Positions 52,953 to 63,846 of a DNA stretch of 64,000 bases are shown piece after piece (position 1 is the first letter of the stretch; every line of letters starts with the position of its first letter). The DNA lies in contig JAGPFA010000012.1 of NCBI GenBank assembly GCA_018056765.1, forward strand, positions 1 through 64,000, given 5' to 3'. The notes under the pieces are model-generated. The model saw only the letters and a list, made by a program, of their open reading frames with translations. It was not told the DNA's origin and did not search any database. A program made the position numbers and the translations under genes. The stretch is from Syntrophaceae bacterium. Lineage in GTDB: Bacteria > Desulfobacterota > Syntrophia > Syntrophales > Smithellaceae.

Positions 52953-53728
52953 TGTCGATCATCTCCGCTCATGATCTATCTTTTCGCTACACGGACAAGC
53001 AGGTTCTGGAGAGCCTCTCCTTTGGCGTCGATACACCCTGCCTGCTGGCTGTTATCGGCCCCAACGGGTCTGGCAAGACAACACTTCTGAAAATGCTGAA
53101 CGCGACCCTTTTCCCCGACTCAGGAAGCGCCCGCATCCGCGGCACGGACACACGCCGTTTTTCACGACGGGAAATGGCACGGCTGGTGGCAATGGTTCCC
53201 CAGGAGATGCCGTCGGTTTTCGAGTTTGCGGCGGAAGAGATCGTCCTGATGGGCCGCTTCCCCCATCAGGGTTACCGCCTGTTTGACGGTAAAAAAGATT
53301 ACCGGATCGTTCATGCCGCAATGGAGAAGACCAATTCGCTGCCTTTTGCGCGAGCGCGCTTCAGTGAACTTTCCGCCGGTGAGAGGCAAAGGGTGCTCAT
53401 CGCGCGGGCGCTGGCGCAGGAGCCGGAAATACTGCTGCTGGACGAAAGCACCGTGTATCTTGACCTCAAACATCAGGCGCAGTTTTTGTCCCTGATAAGA
53501 GAGCTCAATCGCGAGCAGGGCCTCACCGTGGTTTTTGTCACTCACGACATCAATCTGGCCGCGCAAAATGCCGATCAGATTCTTTTGCTTTACAAAGGAA
53601 AAAAATATGCTATAGGAGCTCCCGCGGAAGTTCTGACCGCGAAGAACATAGAGGAGGTTTATGATGTACAGGTCGGGATCGATCAGAATCCTCACAACGG
53701 ATCGCCCCGCTTGACATTGTTTGCCTGA
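52952..53728 (+). CDS. btuD: ABC transporter ATP-binding protein, cobalamin type
   Basis: 258 residues from the ATG overlapping the permease stop. Walker A GPNGSGKTTLLKML, Q-loop in VAMVPQEMP, ABC signature LSAGERQRVLIARAL and Walker B LLLDESTVYLD, then the H-loop VFVTHDINLAAQ. It powers the permease encoded just upstream. The coupling to a B12 receptor and binding protein downstream supports BtuD. Confidence 0.88.
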   Translation: MSIISAHDLSFRYTDKQVLESLSFGVDTPCLLAVIGPNGSGKTTLLKMLNATLFPDSGSARIRGTDTRRFSRREMARLVAMVPQEMPSVFEFAAEEIVLMGRFPHQGYRLFDGKKDYRIVHAAMEKTNSLPFARARFSELSAGERQRVLIARALAQEPEILLLDESTVYLDLKHQAQFLSLIRELNREQGLTVVFVTHDINLAAQNADQILLLYKGKKYAIGAPAEVLTAKNIEEVYDVQVGIDQNPHNGSPRLTLFA

Positions 53729-53769
53729 ACTTGCCCGTTTGGCTGCCGCATATGACAGGGCCCTTTGCC

Positions 53770-53985
53770 GGTTATGTCAGAGGGCGGGCCGACGGGCATG
53801 GTTGTCCGGTAGAGGAAGCCGGTTCAAAGCCGGCGCTGCCCCGCAACTGTAGGCGGAACGAAACCCACACGATTTCTCCCGATGTTTGGTAAGCCCCGGG
53901 AAATCAGCCACGGACGCGACATGTCCGGAAGGCGTGGGAAGTAGGTTGACGCAAGCCAGGAGACTTAACGGACAGCCACCATAAA
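53770..53985 (+). promoter_or_regulatory. Cobalamin riboswitch
   Basis: The conserved core is present: a GCCGGTTCAAAGCCGGCGCTGCCCCGCAACTGTA block at about 53818-53851 and the B12 box GCAAGCCAGGAGAC at 53951-53964. It lies in the leader of the TonB-dependent receptor gene (ATG at 54017) with GGAAAGGAGAAG as ribosome site. High adenosylcobalamin is expected to shut off btuB and btuF; btuCD upstream would not be covered. Confidence 0.93.
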
Positions 53986-54016
53986 CTTTGATCCCGAGGG
54001 GGAAAGGAGAAGTTTC

Positions 54017-56110
54017 ATGAAGCTGTTTACGTTAGTCTGTCTGTTTGTTTCCTTTGTTTTTGTTTCACCTGTTTGTGCCCAAAGTCCCGCCGAAAATGAA
54101 CCACTACAACTAAATGAGATCGTCGTCACCGCCTCGCGTGACACGCAGGAGGTCCGTCAGGCCCCCGCCAATGTCAGCGTGATTACCGCCGCCGATATTC
54201 AGACCTCGGGCGCGGCCACCATCGTCGAGCTTCTGGAAAAACTCGAAAGCATCAGGTTCCACTCATACAGCGGCAACGCAGCACAGTCTATGATCGATGT
54301 GCGCGGCTTCGGGGGTGACAATCCCTTCGGGAAAACACTCATATTGCTCAACGGCCGGCGTCTGAACCGCACCGACATGGCCTCGGTGAGCTGGCTTTCC
54401 CTGCCGCTTGACAATATCGAAAGAATCGAGATTGTCCGCGGCCCGGGAAGCGTTCTGTACGGGGATGCGGCCATCGGCGGAGTTATCAATGTCATCACCA
54501 GAAAGGGAAGCGGCAAGCCCGCCTTCAACATCTCGGGCATGGCCGGCTCCTACGGGCTGCGCAGTGCCAGGGCGGGGCTGACCGGCGCGACCGGCAAATG
54601 GACCTATGCCGTGGTCGGGGAACATGACCACAGCGACGGCTACCGTGACAGATCCGAATACACGGCGCAGGGAGGAGGATTCGATCTGGCATATAACGCG
54701 CATGATCTTCTCAACCTGTCGCTTAGCGCCTCTTTCAACCGCAATGACTATCAGATGCCCGGGGCACTGACTGAAGAACAAATGCACTATAACCGGCGCC
54801 AGTATCAGCCGGAGATGTATTTCATGAACGCCCACCCGGACGATGACGGACGCGACAAGCATACAAACTTGAATTTCGGAGTGAAATCCGTTTGGGGGCC
54901 TTTCGGTCAGTTGGAAGTCGATTTCATGTACGGCCGCAAGGACCTCCAGGCGAACATGCCGTCGTGGGCATCGGCTTGGTCGCCACGGAATTATGCTTAC
55001 TCGGACACCACCGCAGATACCTACGGTGTTACCCCCAAATACATTTGGTCAAAAAATTTTCCCGGTTTTCACAACAAGCTCACCGCCGGTGTTGATTACT
55101 ACCGCGAGCCCTACCGTAAGGAAATCTACAATGACCGCGAAAGAACGGAAAGACTGAGCCGGGCGGATCTTACCCGCCAGAGCGTCGGCGGCTACCTTCG
55201 TGATGAAGTGACCATCTTTAAAAGCCTGATTTTAAGCGCCGGCTACCGGATTGAGAAAACAAAAATCAAAGGCATCAACACTGATTTCGGCCCTGCCTGG
55301 CAGGATAACAATTTCAATCAGGAAAAAGACTACAGGGCACAGGCTTTCGATGCAGGACTCACCTGGCTTTTTGGCGACAAATCGAAAGTATTTGCCCGCT
55401 ACGCGACGGTTTACCGTATCCCTTTTCTCGATGAAATCGCCTCGTTCAACGGTTTTGCCGGTGAGAGGCCTTTCCTCTTGGCACTTGACAAGGAAAAGGG
55501 CAAAAGTATGGAAGCGGGTGTGGTGTACTATCCGCTGGATAATCTTCGGCTGGCAATGACTATTTACCGCATCGACATGCGTGACGAAATAGAATACTTC
55601 ATGTACGACCCGGCCAACTATCTGGGTGAAAACCGTAACGTGGGCAAGACCCGCCATGACGGGGCGGAATTTTCCGCCTCCTACCTGTGGCGTGAATACC
55701 TCAAGGTCTACGGGAATTACACCTATCACCGAGCCACCTACCAGGACGGACAGTTCAATAAAAAGACCATACCGATGGTCCCCCACAGTATCATCAATGC
55801 GGGCCTGGAGATTTACCTGCCATACCGGATCACGCTCAGGCCGGAGTTCCGCCATGTCGGCAAGTCGTTTCTTTCCGGCGACAGCGACAACAATGCCGGA
55901 AAGCTCGACGATTACACGCTGCTGAATTTCTATGCCCATTACCGGCCGACTTTCGGCAGGCTGAATATGACCATTTTCGCCGGCGTGGAAAACCTGACGG
56001 ACACAATGTATTCTTCATTCGGTGTTGATTATACGCAGTACGGCATGGAAAATTTCTACTACCCGATGCCGGGCAGAACCGTCAAGGCGGGGATTAGCAT
56101 CGAGTTTTAG
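54017..56110 (+). CDS. btuB: TonB-dependent vitamin B12 receptor
   Basis: 697 residues. Signal peptide 1-21 (VFVSPVCAQ), TonB box NEIVVTASRD, plug domain with MIDVRGFGGDNPFGKTLILLNGRR and RIEIVRGPGSVLYGDAAIGGVINV, then a 22-strand barrel ending in Phe (KAGISIEF). An outer-membrane transporter; the riboswitch directly upstream and btuF 10 bases downstream identify the ligand as a cobamide. The closest relatives could in principle transport another corrinoid. Confidence 0.88.
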   Translation: MKLFTLVCLFVSFVFVSPVCAQSPAENEPLQLNEIVVTASRDTQEVRQAPANVSVITAADIQTSGAATIVELLEKLESIRFHSYSGNAAQSMIDVRGFGGDNPFGKTLILLNGRRLNRTDMASVSWLSLPLDNIERIEIVRGPGSVLYGDAAIGGVINVITRKGSGKPAFNISGMAGSYGLRSARAGLTGATGKWTYAVVGEHDHSDGYRDRSEYTAQGGGFDLAYNAHDLLNLSLSASFNRNDYQMPGALTEEQMHYNRRQYQPEMYFMNAHPDDDGRDKHTNLNFGVKSVWGPFGQLEVDFMYGRKDLQANMPSWASAWSPRNYAYSDTTADTYGVTPKYIWSKNFPGFHNKLTAGVDYYREPYRKEIYNDRERTERLSRADLTRQSVGGYLRDEVTIFKSLILSAGYRIEKTKIKGINTDFGPAWQDNNFNQEKDYRAQAFDAGLTWLFGDKSKVFARYATVYRIPFLDEIASFNGFAGERPFLLALDKEKGKSMEAGVVYYPLDNLRLAMTIYRIDMRDEIEYFMYDPANYLGENRNVGKTRHDGAEFSASYLWREYLKVYGNYTYHRATYQDGQFNKKTIPMVPHSIINAGLEIYLPYRITLRPEFRHVGKSFLSGDSDNNAGKLDDYTLLNFYAHYRPTFGRLNMTIFAGVENLTDTMYSSFGVDYTQYGMENFYYPMPGRTVKAGISIEF

Positions 56111-56119
56111 GCCCGGGGT

Positions 56120-57016
56120 ATGAGAAAAATCATTTTACCGCTTTTAATGATGTTTCTGGCGCTAGGGACCTGCCCGGCAGGCGCGCTGGACGTCACCGAC
56201 GAGATGGGCCGTCCGGTGCACATTGCCGCACCGCCCGAGCGGATTGTCTCGCTTGCCCCCGGCATTACCGAAATGCTCTACGCGCTGGGCGTCGGAGATA
56301 AAATAGCCGGCGTTACCACTTTTTGCGACTGGCCGGCCGCCGCCCGCGAGAAAACGCTAATCGGCGGCTTTGCCAATCCATCCGTTGAAAAGATCGTATC
56401 TTTGAATCCGGATCTGATTGTGGCCACCGCCGACGGCAACCGCCCCGAGACAGTGATGCAACTGGCAAGACTGGGGCTTTGTGTCTATGTCATAAACCCC
56501 TCCGATACCGACGGAGTTTTGAGGAGTATTTTGCATCTGGGGCTCATCACCGGCCGCGAGAAGGAGGCTGAAGAGCTGACAGGCGAGCTGCAGGCGAAAC
56601 TCGCGAGGCTGGCGCGCCTGACCGGCTTGCGAAAAAAGCCGCGGGTTTTTTTTCAGCTGGGCCTCGATCCCATCGTGACGGCCGGGCGCGGTACCTTGAT
56701 TGATGAAGTCATCGAGCGGGCCGGAGGCATAAACGTGGCGGCACAGGGCCCTGCCCGCTACCCGCGCTACAGCGCGGAAGGCATCATCCAGGCCGGACCG
56801 GACATAATTGTTTTTGCGCCGATGGTCAATGACAGGGAATTTGTCGCTGTCAGAAAATTCTGGCAAAAATACAAAGATGTACCTGCAGTGAAAAACAACC
56901 GTATTTACCCACTCGACGCGAATCTGATCAACAGAGCCTCGCCGCGCATCTTCGAGGCAGTGGAAAAAATGGCCTACATTTTCCACCCGGATATCAGTCC
57001 GGAGGCGTCCCCATAA
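56120..57016 (+). CDS. btuF: Periplasmic cobalamin-binding protein
   Basis: 298 residues. Signal peptide 1-22 (TCPAGA), then type III solute-binding fold with RIVSLAPGITEMLYALGVGDKIAGVT and PSVEKIVSLNPDLIVAT, and the second lobe with FFQLGLDPIVTAGRGTLIDEVIERAGG. Delivers B12 to BtuCD. Stop of btuB and start are 10 bases apart. Completes a set BtuC, BtuD, BtuB, BtuF within 5 kb. Confidence 0.9.
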   Translation: MRKIILPLLMMFLALGTCPAGALDVTDEMGRPVHIAAPPERIVSLAPGITEMLYALGVGDKIAGVTTFCDWPAAAREKTLIGGFANPSVEKIVSLNPDLIVATADGNRPETVMQLARLGLCVYVINPSDTDGVLRSILHLGLITGREKEAEELTGELQAKLARLARLTGLRKKPRVFFQLGLDPIVTAGRGTLIDEVIERAGGINVAAQGPARYPRYSAEGIIQAGPDIIVFAPMVNDREFVAVRKFWQKYKDVPAVKNNRIYPLDANLINRASPRIFEAVEKMAYIFHPDISPEASP

Positions 57017-57252
57017 ACAAACCGCTCAGAAGTTCCAAACCGTCATTTCACCAAAAAGACGTCCTGCCGCCGGTCTGAATGAACGTGGAAAGTATCACCG
57101 AAGCAGGGCAAACCGGCCGTCATGCATCGGACAGTATAAGGCTCGCCTTGCGGGCGCCGCTTTCGCTGCAGATCATCGCCGGCTTACGGCAATTGATTTA
57201 CCGGGCACAATGTTATACAAAAAGATTACCAGGGCATGTTTCAGGAGGCATG

Positions 57253-58185
57253 ATGAGGCAAAAAGTGACGGTTGTGGGAGCAGGCCATGTCGGCTCGACA
57301 GCTGCGCAGCGTCTGGCGGAAAAAGAGCTGGCGGATGTGGTGCTCATTGATATTGTTGAAGGTATACCGGAGGGCAAAAGCCTCGATCTGGCCCAGGCCG
57401 CACCGATTGAAATGCATGACGCACGCCTTTTCGGCACAGGTGATTACGAAGCGTCCGCCGGCTCCGATATTGTGATCATCACCGCCGGCGTGCCGCGCAA
57501 GCCGGGGATGAGCCGTAACGATTTGCTGGCTACCAACAGGGAGATTGTCAAAAATGTTGCCCGGCAGGTCGCCCGCCACTCGCCGGAGGCGGTCCTGATT
57601 GTTGTCAGCAACCCGCTTGACGCCATGTGCCATGTGGCGATGGAAGAAAGCGGTTTCCCCAAAAACCGTGTCATCGGCATGGCGGGCGTTCTGGATTCGG
57701 CGCGCTTCAGGGCTTTCATCGCGGCGGAACTTGATGTGTCCGTGGAAAATGTTCATGCACTGGTCATGGGAAGCCATGGCGATACGATGGTGCCTCTGCC
57801 GCGTTTCTCCACAGTGGCAGGTGTGCCGATCACGGAATTGATGACACCTGATCGTATCGAAGAGTTGGTTACCCGAACACGCAACGGCGGTGCGGAAATC
57901 GTCGGACTTCTGAAAACAGGCAGCGCCTATTACGCACCCTCATCGGCTGTGGTGGAGATGGCCGGGGCCATTCTTAAGGACAAAAAGAAAATCCTCCCCT
58001 GCGCCGCGTATCTGGAGGGGGAATACGGCATCGACGGCCTGTTTACCGGAGTACCGGTGAAGTTGGGGCGCACGGGTATCGAGCAGATCATCGTGCTTGA
58101 CCTCAAAAAACATGAGTTAAGACAATTGCACAACTCAGCCGCCCAGGTGCGTGAACTGATCGAGGCGATGAAAAAACTGCCCTGA
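57253..58185 (+). CDS. mdh: Malate dehydrogenase
   Basis: 310 residues from the second of two adjacent ATG codons (57250 or 57253); AGGAGG lies 4 bases before the second. NAD fold [17 protein letters not shown], substrate arginines in [27 protein letters not shown] and the catalytic His in [14 protein letters not shown]. The Arg at PRKPGMSR supports malate rather than lactate. TCA-branch enzyme, cytoplasmic. Probably monocistronic; a weak hairpin follows. Confidence 0.93.
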   Translation: MRQKVTVVGAGHVGSTAAQRLAEKELADVVLIDIVEGIPEGKSLDLAQAAPIEMHDARLFGTGDYEASAGSDIVIITAGVPRKPGMSRNDLLATNREIVKNVARQVARHSPEAVLIVVSNPLDAMCHVAMEESGFPKNRVIGMAGVLDSARFRAFIAAELDVSVENVHALVMGSHGDTMVPLPRFSTVAGVPITELMTPDRIEELVTRTRNGGAEIVGLLKTGSAYYAPSSAVVEMAGAILKDKKKILPCAAYLEGEYGIDGLFTGVPVKLGRTGIEQIIVLDLKKHELRQLHNSAAQVRELIEAMKKLP

Positions 58186-58222
58186 AAACAAGATAATACG
58201 CGCCACCACAACAGGCGGCAAA

Positions 58223-58242
58223 GCCCGACCAGCCAATCGGGC
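58223..58242 (+). terminator. Possible terminator downstream of mdh
   Basis: GCCCGA and TCGGGC arms around an 8-base loop, followed by GCCTTGTCTTGCCATTTT. The T-tract is poor. Confidence 0.35.
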
Positions 58243-58310
58243 GCCTTGTCTTGCCATTTTCAGCCCCGATGATTAAACATTAAGAAAAAACGATTAGGGT
58301 AAAAGAGGAT

Positions 58311-59069
58311 ATGATTCGAAAGATCATCAAAATTGACGAAGAAAAGTGTAACGGTTGTGGTCTGTGCGTGCCCGGCTGCGCCGAAGAAGCGATCAAGATC
58401 ATAAACGGCAAGGCGAAACTGGTAAGCGATGTGTACTGCGACGGACTGGGCGCCTGCATCGGTGATTGTCCGGAAGGAGCCTTGTCGATTGAAGAGCGTG
58501 AAGCGGAAGCTTTTGATGAAAAGGCGGTTCAGGCGGCCATCGAGGCGCGCCGCAATCAGGAACGCCCCGCCCTGGTCAGTCTGACGGCGGCTCCCGCCGC
58601 AGGCGGAGTCTGTCCCGGCACGGCACATGCAGTTTTCGACCGGCAAAGTCAAAACCGGGTCGCCGGGCCCGCAGCCGGTTCTCAACCCTCCGAGCTCACG
58701 CACTGGCCGGTTCAGCTGCATCTGATCAATCCGGCGGCAAACTTTTTACACGAGCAGGATGTAGTATTGGCGGCCGATTGCGTCGCCTATACAATGGGAG
58801 ATTTTCATGCGCGCTTCCTCAGGGGGAAAAGTCTGGCGATTGCCTGCCCTAAACTTGATTCCGGCCTCGACGAGTATCTCGATAAGATCCGGCGCATGGT
58901 TGACGAGGCGAAGATCAATACACTGACTTTAGTGATCATGCAGGTTCCCTGCTGCAGCGGCCTTTTACGAATCGTGCAGACGGCACTGCAAAAAGCGGCA
59001 AGGAAAGTCCCCCTGAAAGTTGTTGTGATCAGCACTAAGGGTGATGTGCTCAGCCAGGAGTGGGTGTAG
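58311..59069 (+). CDS. 4Fe-4S protein with C-terminal non-cluster domain
   Basis: 252 residues. First cluster motif CNGCGLCVPGC; the second is reduced to CDGLGACIGDCP with three Cys. After a linker of about 75 residues comes a domain with HEQDVVLAADCVAYTMGDFHARFLRGKSLAIACPKLD and VPCCSGLLRIVQTAL, as in a family of anaerobe ferredoxin-like proteins of unknown reaction. Cys in the C-terminal part could bind a further metal. Short gap to the convergent membrane-protein gene. Confidence 0.7.
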   Translation: MIRKIIKIDEEKCNGCGLCVPGCAEEAIKIINGKAKLVSDVYCDGLGACIGDCPEGALSIEEREAEAFDEKAVQAAIEARRNQERPALVSLTAAPAAGGVCPGTAHAVFDRQSQNRVAGPAAGSQPSELTHWPVQLHLINPAANFLHEQDVVLAADCVAYTMGDFHARFLRGKSLAIACPKLDSGLDEYLDKIRRMVDEAKINTLTLVIMQVPCCSGLLRIVQTALQKAARKVPLKVVVISTKGDVLSQEWV

Positions 59070-59086
59070 GCAGGTAATGGGGGCGG

Positions 59087-59932
59087 TTACTCGGGGACTG
59101 CTTTTCTGCGGATGACGGACATCAGGACACCGCCAAGGCCGCAGGTAAGAGCAACACCCTTGATGGCCGTTCCAATGTAGAAAGGAATCCAGCCCAGGAC
59201 CCACAGCAGCGTAACTCCCACAAGTGCCTCGACGACAAGTGATTTTTTGCGCTTCGGAAATATCTTGCCCAGCACAAAAGCTCCCAGAAGAGACCCGACA
59301 GCGACAAACCCGACGATGGCCGCCAGCACCAGCGCCGTGAAGACCAGCGGTATGAAGAAGATGCCGATGACCGAAATGACCAGCAGCATAAACAAGGGTA
59401 CAATCGCAAGCGTGGCCAATACCCCCCAGAAAAAAGATTTGACCTTGCCCGTCCTGACGGCGCTGATCGTGGCGGCAAGAGGGTTAGGCAGCAAAAATGC
59501 CGTAACCAGCGCGACAATCAGGATAATGGCGAAAAAGCCCAGTGAAATGATGTTTAAAATCAGCGTCCAGCCTTCCAGTTCGCCGCGCATCGTCGAGCGC
59601 AAGGCTTCGGCAAGTGCATTGGAATTTATTTCCGTGACTTCCCCATAAACGCGGGCACCGCTGCCCGCAACAATGACGCCTCCGATGGAGATCACTTTTC
59701 CTTCGACAACGGCACTTTTGGTGAGCACCACTGATCCGCCTATGGCCACGACATTTTTTTTCACCCGGCCGCTGACCGTTATTTGACCCCCCAGCGCCAC
59801 GGCGTTGTCTACCGTTTCCCCTTTTTCTATCGTGATATTGCGTCCCGCATAAAAAATACTTTGCGCCTCCGCCCCGAAAGGCAGAAAAACGAGCAAAACA
59901 AGCACTGCAATGACGGCAGATCCTGTCTTCAT
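59087..59932 (-). CDS. Secreted/membrane protein with bactofilin-like repeat and transmembrane domain
   Basis: 281 residues. Signal-type N-terminus (1-23), then a beta-helical repeat segment at about 30-105 with regular glycine and valine spacing (GRNITIEKGETVDNAVALGG, ISIGGVIVAGSGARVYG), followed by four to five hydrophobic helices. The pattern resembles polymer-forming cytoskeletal (bactofilin-type) repeats fused to a membrane domain. Function unknown. The start overlaps the DedA gene stop by 4 bases (ATGA), so they are co-translated. Confidence 0.7.
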   Translation of the reverse strand: MKTGSAVIAVLVLLVFLPFGAEAQSIFYAGRNITIEKGETVDNAVALGGQITVSGRVKKNVVAIGGSVVLTKSAVVEGKVISIGGVIVAGSGARVYGEVTEINSNALAEALRSTMRGELEGWTLILNIISLGFFAIILIVALVTAFLLPNPLAATISAVRTGKVKSFFWGVLATLAIVPLFMLLVISVIGIFFIPLVFTALVLAAIVGFVAVGSLLGAFVLGKIFPKRKKSLVVEALVGVTLLWVLGWIPFYIGTAIKGVALTCGLGGVLMSVIRRKAVPE

Positions 59933-60606
59933 TTATTCACCTGTAAGCGTGCGGCGTCCCGGGACGCCCTGTCTTTAAACAATTGCCGCAAATAAGCGAT
60001 AAAACCGGGCATGACAGAGATAATGATGATGGCCGCAATGACAATCGTAAAATTGCTTTTGATTGTGGGGATATTACCGAAATAATAGCCTCCCAGCAGA
60101 AAAATACAGACCCAGGCAATTCCGCCGGCGACATTATACAAAATAAAAAGAGGATAACGCATCGCGCCGATTCCCGCCACAAAAGGAGCGAATGTCCGGA
60201 TAAAAGGCATGAAACGGGCGATAACAATGGTTTTCCCGCCATGTTTCTCATAAAATTCATGAGTTTTTATCAGATATTTCTTTTTGAAAAACCGGCTGTC
60301 TTCATACTGGAAAACCTTTGGCCCTAGGAAGTGACCGATGCTGTAATTCACCGTATCTCCGGCAATAGCCGCGATGATCAATAACACAAGCAGGACTTCA
60401 AGATGCAACGCTCCCAGCGCGGCCAGCGCCCCCAGCGCGAAGAGCAGGGAATCACCCGGCAAAACAGGCGTGACCACCAGACCGGTTTCGCAAAAGATAA
60501 CCACAAACACAATCAGATAGACCCAGATACCGAAACTTGCGATCAGCACCGGCAGATGTTTATCCAGGTGGATGAAGAAATCAAAAATGTACAGGACGAA
60601 GTCCAT
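59929..60606 (-). CDS. DedA family membrane protein
   Basis: 225 residues from ATG 60606 behind GGAGACAACAA; 29 upstream codons of open frame are not used. Six helices with the family motifs FCETGLVVTPVLPGDSLLF, GDTVNYSIGHFLGPKVF and ARFMPFIRTFAPFVAGIGAM. DedA/TMEM41-type proteins are linked to lipid (undecaprenyl phosphate) recycling. Translationally coupled to the bactofilin-like membrane gene. Confidence 0.9.
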   Translation of the reverse strand: MDFVLYIFDFFIHLDKHLPVLIASFGIWVYLIVFVVIFCETGLVVTPVLPGDSLLFALGALAALGALHLEVLLVLLIIAAIAGDTVNYSIGHFLGPKVFQYEDSRFFKKKYLIKTHEFYEKHGGKTIVIARFMPFIRTFAPFVAGIGAMRYPLFILYNVAGGIAWVCIFLLGGYYFGNIPTIKSNFTIVIAAIIIISVMPGFIAYLRQLFKDRASRDAARLQVNK

Positions 60607-60962
60607 TTGTTGTCTCCGTGGGCGATATATGGAAAACCTCTTGCCCGCATAACCGCCAGTCCTATATCGGTCTGGCCGCCCGGGTGTCAACATGAAAAAA
60701 AGAAAAAGCCGATATTTTCCTTATACACACGCCTGAAACAGACGGACCCAATAACCGTATAAGCGCATATCATGGAAACTTCATCAATTACCGGTGATCT
60801 TCCGGCTGGAGGTTCCGGCCGCCGGCACGTCATAACGGTGTGACGGCCGGCAGCTGTTTCGTTTTCCAAATAGCCCGCACCGTATTTTAATACAAAAAAG
60901 GCTAAAAAAGATGCATTTGGAGCTAAAGGACGCAACCGACAACGGGCAACGCGTCGCCACGG
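60607..60962. other. Intergenic gap between DedA and GNAT genes
   Basis: About 350 bases without a supported gene. A GC-rich imperfect inverted repeat lies near 60822-60854 (GCCGGCACGTCA and TGACGGCCGGC arms); no T-tract. Confidence 0.4.
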
Positions 60963-61451
60963 TTACAAACAATAATAAGTCATCAAAGAAACAGGGGAAA
61001 CAAACTGGGAAAATGCCTTTTGCTCATTCTCTTCAAAACCAAGTTTTTCAAACCAATCGCGTAATTGGTCGTCTTCATCGCCGATGCCGATCTGCAGGCG
61101 AAACAGATTCTTTTTCCGTGCTTCCGCTATTGTGTGCTCTACCAGCGCCTGGCCGAGCCCCCGGCGTTGCTCCGGCGGCAAAACCGCCAGTTTATCGAGG
61201 CGGCCGAGCTCATCGTTGATCATCTCCATGCCGATACAGCCGAACGCCTGGCCTTCCGCCTCGAGGATGTAATAGACGACACCGCGGTTCATCTCCTGGA
61301 TAAGTCTGTCTGCCCGACAGTTGGACGGGTGGGAGGAGTTGTTTTGCTGTGAAATCCCCAGACGCCAGGCTGCGTCTTCAAAAGCGCTGCGAATTATTGC
61401 GGCCAGTTGTTCAACGTCGTGGCCTTCGGCCTTGCGTATTTTAAATTCCAT
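60963..61451 (-). CDS. GNAT family N-acetyltransferase
   Basis: 162 residues. The acetyl-CoA motif A reads LDKLAVLPPEQRRGLGQALVEH (Gln/Arg-x-x-Gly-x-Gly/Ala), with the preceding strand EAEGQAFGCIGMEMI. Substrate unknown. Start ATG at 61451 follows GTTGAAAG, a weak site. Its 3' end is 270 bases from DedA, likely independently transcribed. Confidence 0.85.
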   Translation of the reverse strand: MEFKIRKAEGHDVEQLAAIIRSAFEDAAWRLGISQQNNSSHPSNCRADRLIQEMNRGVVYYILEAEGQAFGCIGMEMINDELGRLDKLAVLPPEQRRGLGQALVEHTIAEARKKNLFRLQIGIGDEDDQLRDWFEKLGFEENEQKAFSQFVSPVSLMTYYCL

Positions 61452-61496
61452 CTTTCAACTTGCTTTTTTACGGGCCGGCACGACACCCGGCCCCTT

Positions 61497-61802
61497 TTAT
61501 TTGTCTTTCCTGATACAATATTTTTTGCCGTCATAAACCCAGCCGCTTCTTTCATTACAACGTACGCAAGCATCTTTACCGTCATACTTTGCGTAGCGCC
61601 ACCCGCTTTTTTCGTCACAAAAAACACAGCTTTCACGACCATTGTATTTGGTCAGTTTCCAGCCGTAATCCGTGTTACACGCCGACACCCCCTTGACGAC
61701 CGGTCCCGTCACCGCCGGTAACACGGGGGCGGTTTCATTTGCCCCGGCCAGTAACACAAAAAAGATAACCAGCGCGGCTGAACTAATTAATGTTTTGTTC
61801 AT
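61497..61802 (-). CDS. Small secreted Cys-rich tandem-repeat protein
   Basis: 101 residues from ATG 61802 (GGGGAGAAACCAAG upstream). Signal peptide 1-25 (ALVIFFVLLAGA). The mature part is about 2.5 copies of a 24-residue unit of the form GW-x3-KYDGKDACVRCNERS: YGWKLTKYNGRESCVFCDEKS, then SGWRYAKYDGKDACVRCNER, then SGWVYDGKKYCIRK. Each unit has a CxxC-like pair (CVFC, CVRC). No known family is recognised; metal or disulfide binding is possible. Oxidation in the periplasm is assumed from the signal peptide. Positioned 45 bases downstream of nothing related. Confidence 0.7.
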   Translation of the reverse strand: MNKTLISSAALVIFFVLLAGANETAPVLPAVTGPVVKGVSACNTDYGWKLTKYNGRESCVFCDEKSGWRYAKYDGKDACVRCNERSGWVYDGKKYCIRKDK

Positions 61803-62118
61803 CTTGGTTTCTCCCCACGGCCGGGTAGCGGCTGACAGATGTTGGTTCATAAACCATAGCGATTTCGTCTGTGTCTGTCAATGAAAATAGCCTCCTGCAG
61901 ATGCGTTGACTGTTGACAGGCAGGCAATTGTCGTATAAGAGGCGGCACCGGCCGGAAGGAACAAGCCTAAGAGGCCAGTAACGAGTGATAAGTGCAGGGG
62001 AAGAAGCTGGTAGCTCGAAGTGCATAGTTGATGGAGGATAATATCCCCCGCCGGCGGCAATGCCGATAATTTAAAATCCACCCCGGCCCTTTGACCTTTA
62101 AATTTAGAGGCATGTCAT
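61803..62118. other. Intergenic gap upstream of prfC
   Basis: About 315 bases without a supported gene; one of the divergent promoters is expected here, but no consensus promoter is convincing. Confidence 0.4.
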
Positions 62119-63705
<1,587 letters not shown>

Positions 63706-63846
63706 CGCCTCCGGCCGCCGCAAAAACCCGGCAGACAAGGGAGGCGAAAAAACACCTTTATGTACAAGAAACATTGACAAAGAAAAGAAGTTGCCGGCAC
63801 GGCTGAGCTATTATAAGCTGTGGAAAACTGAAAGCAGGAGCGGGAA

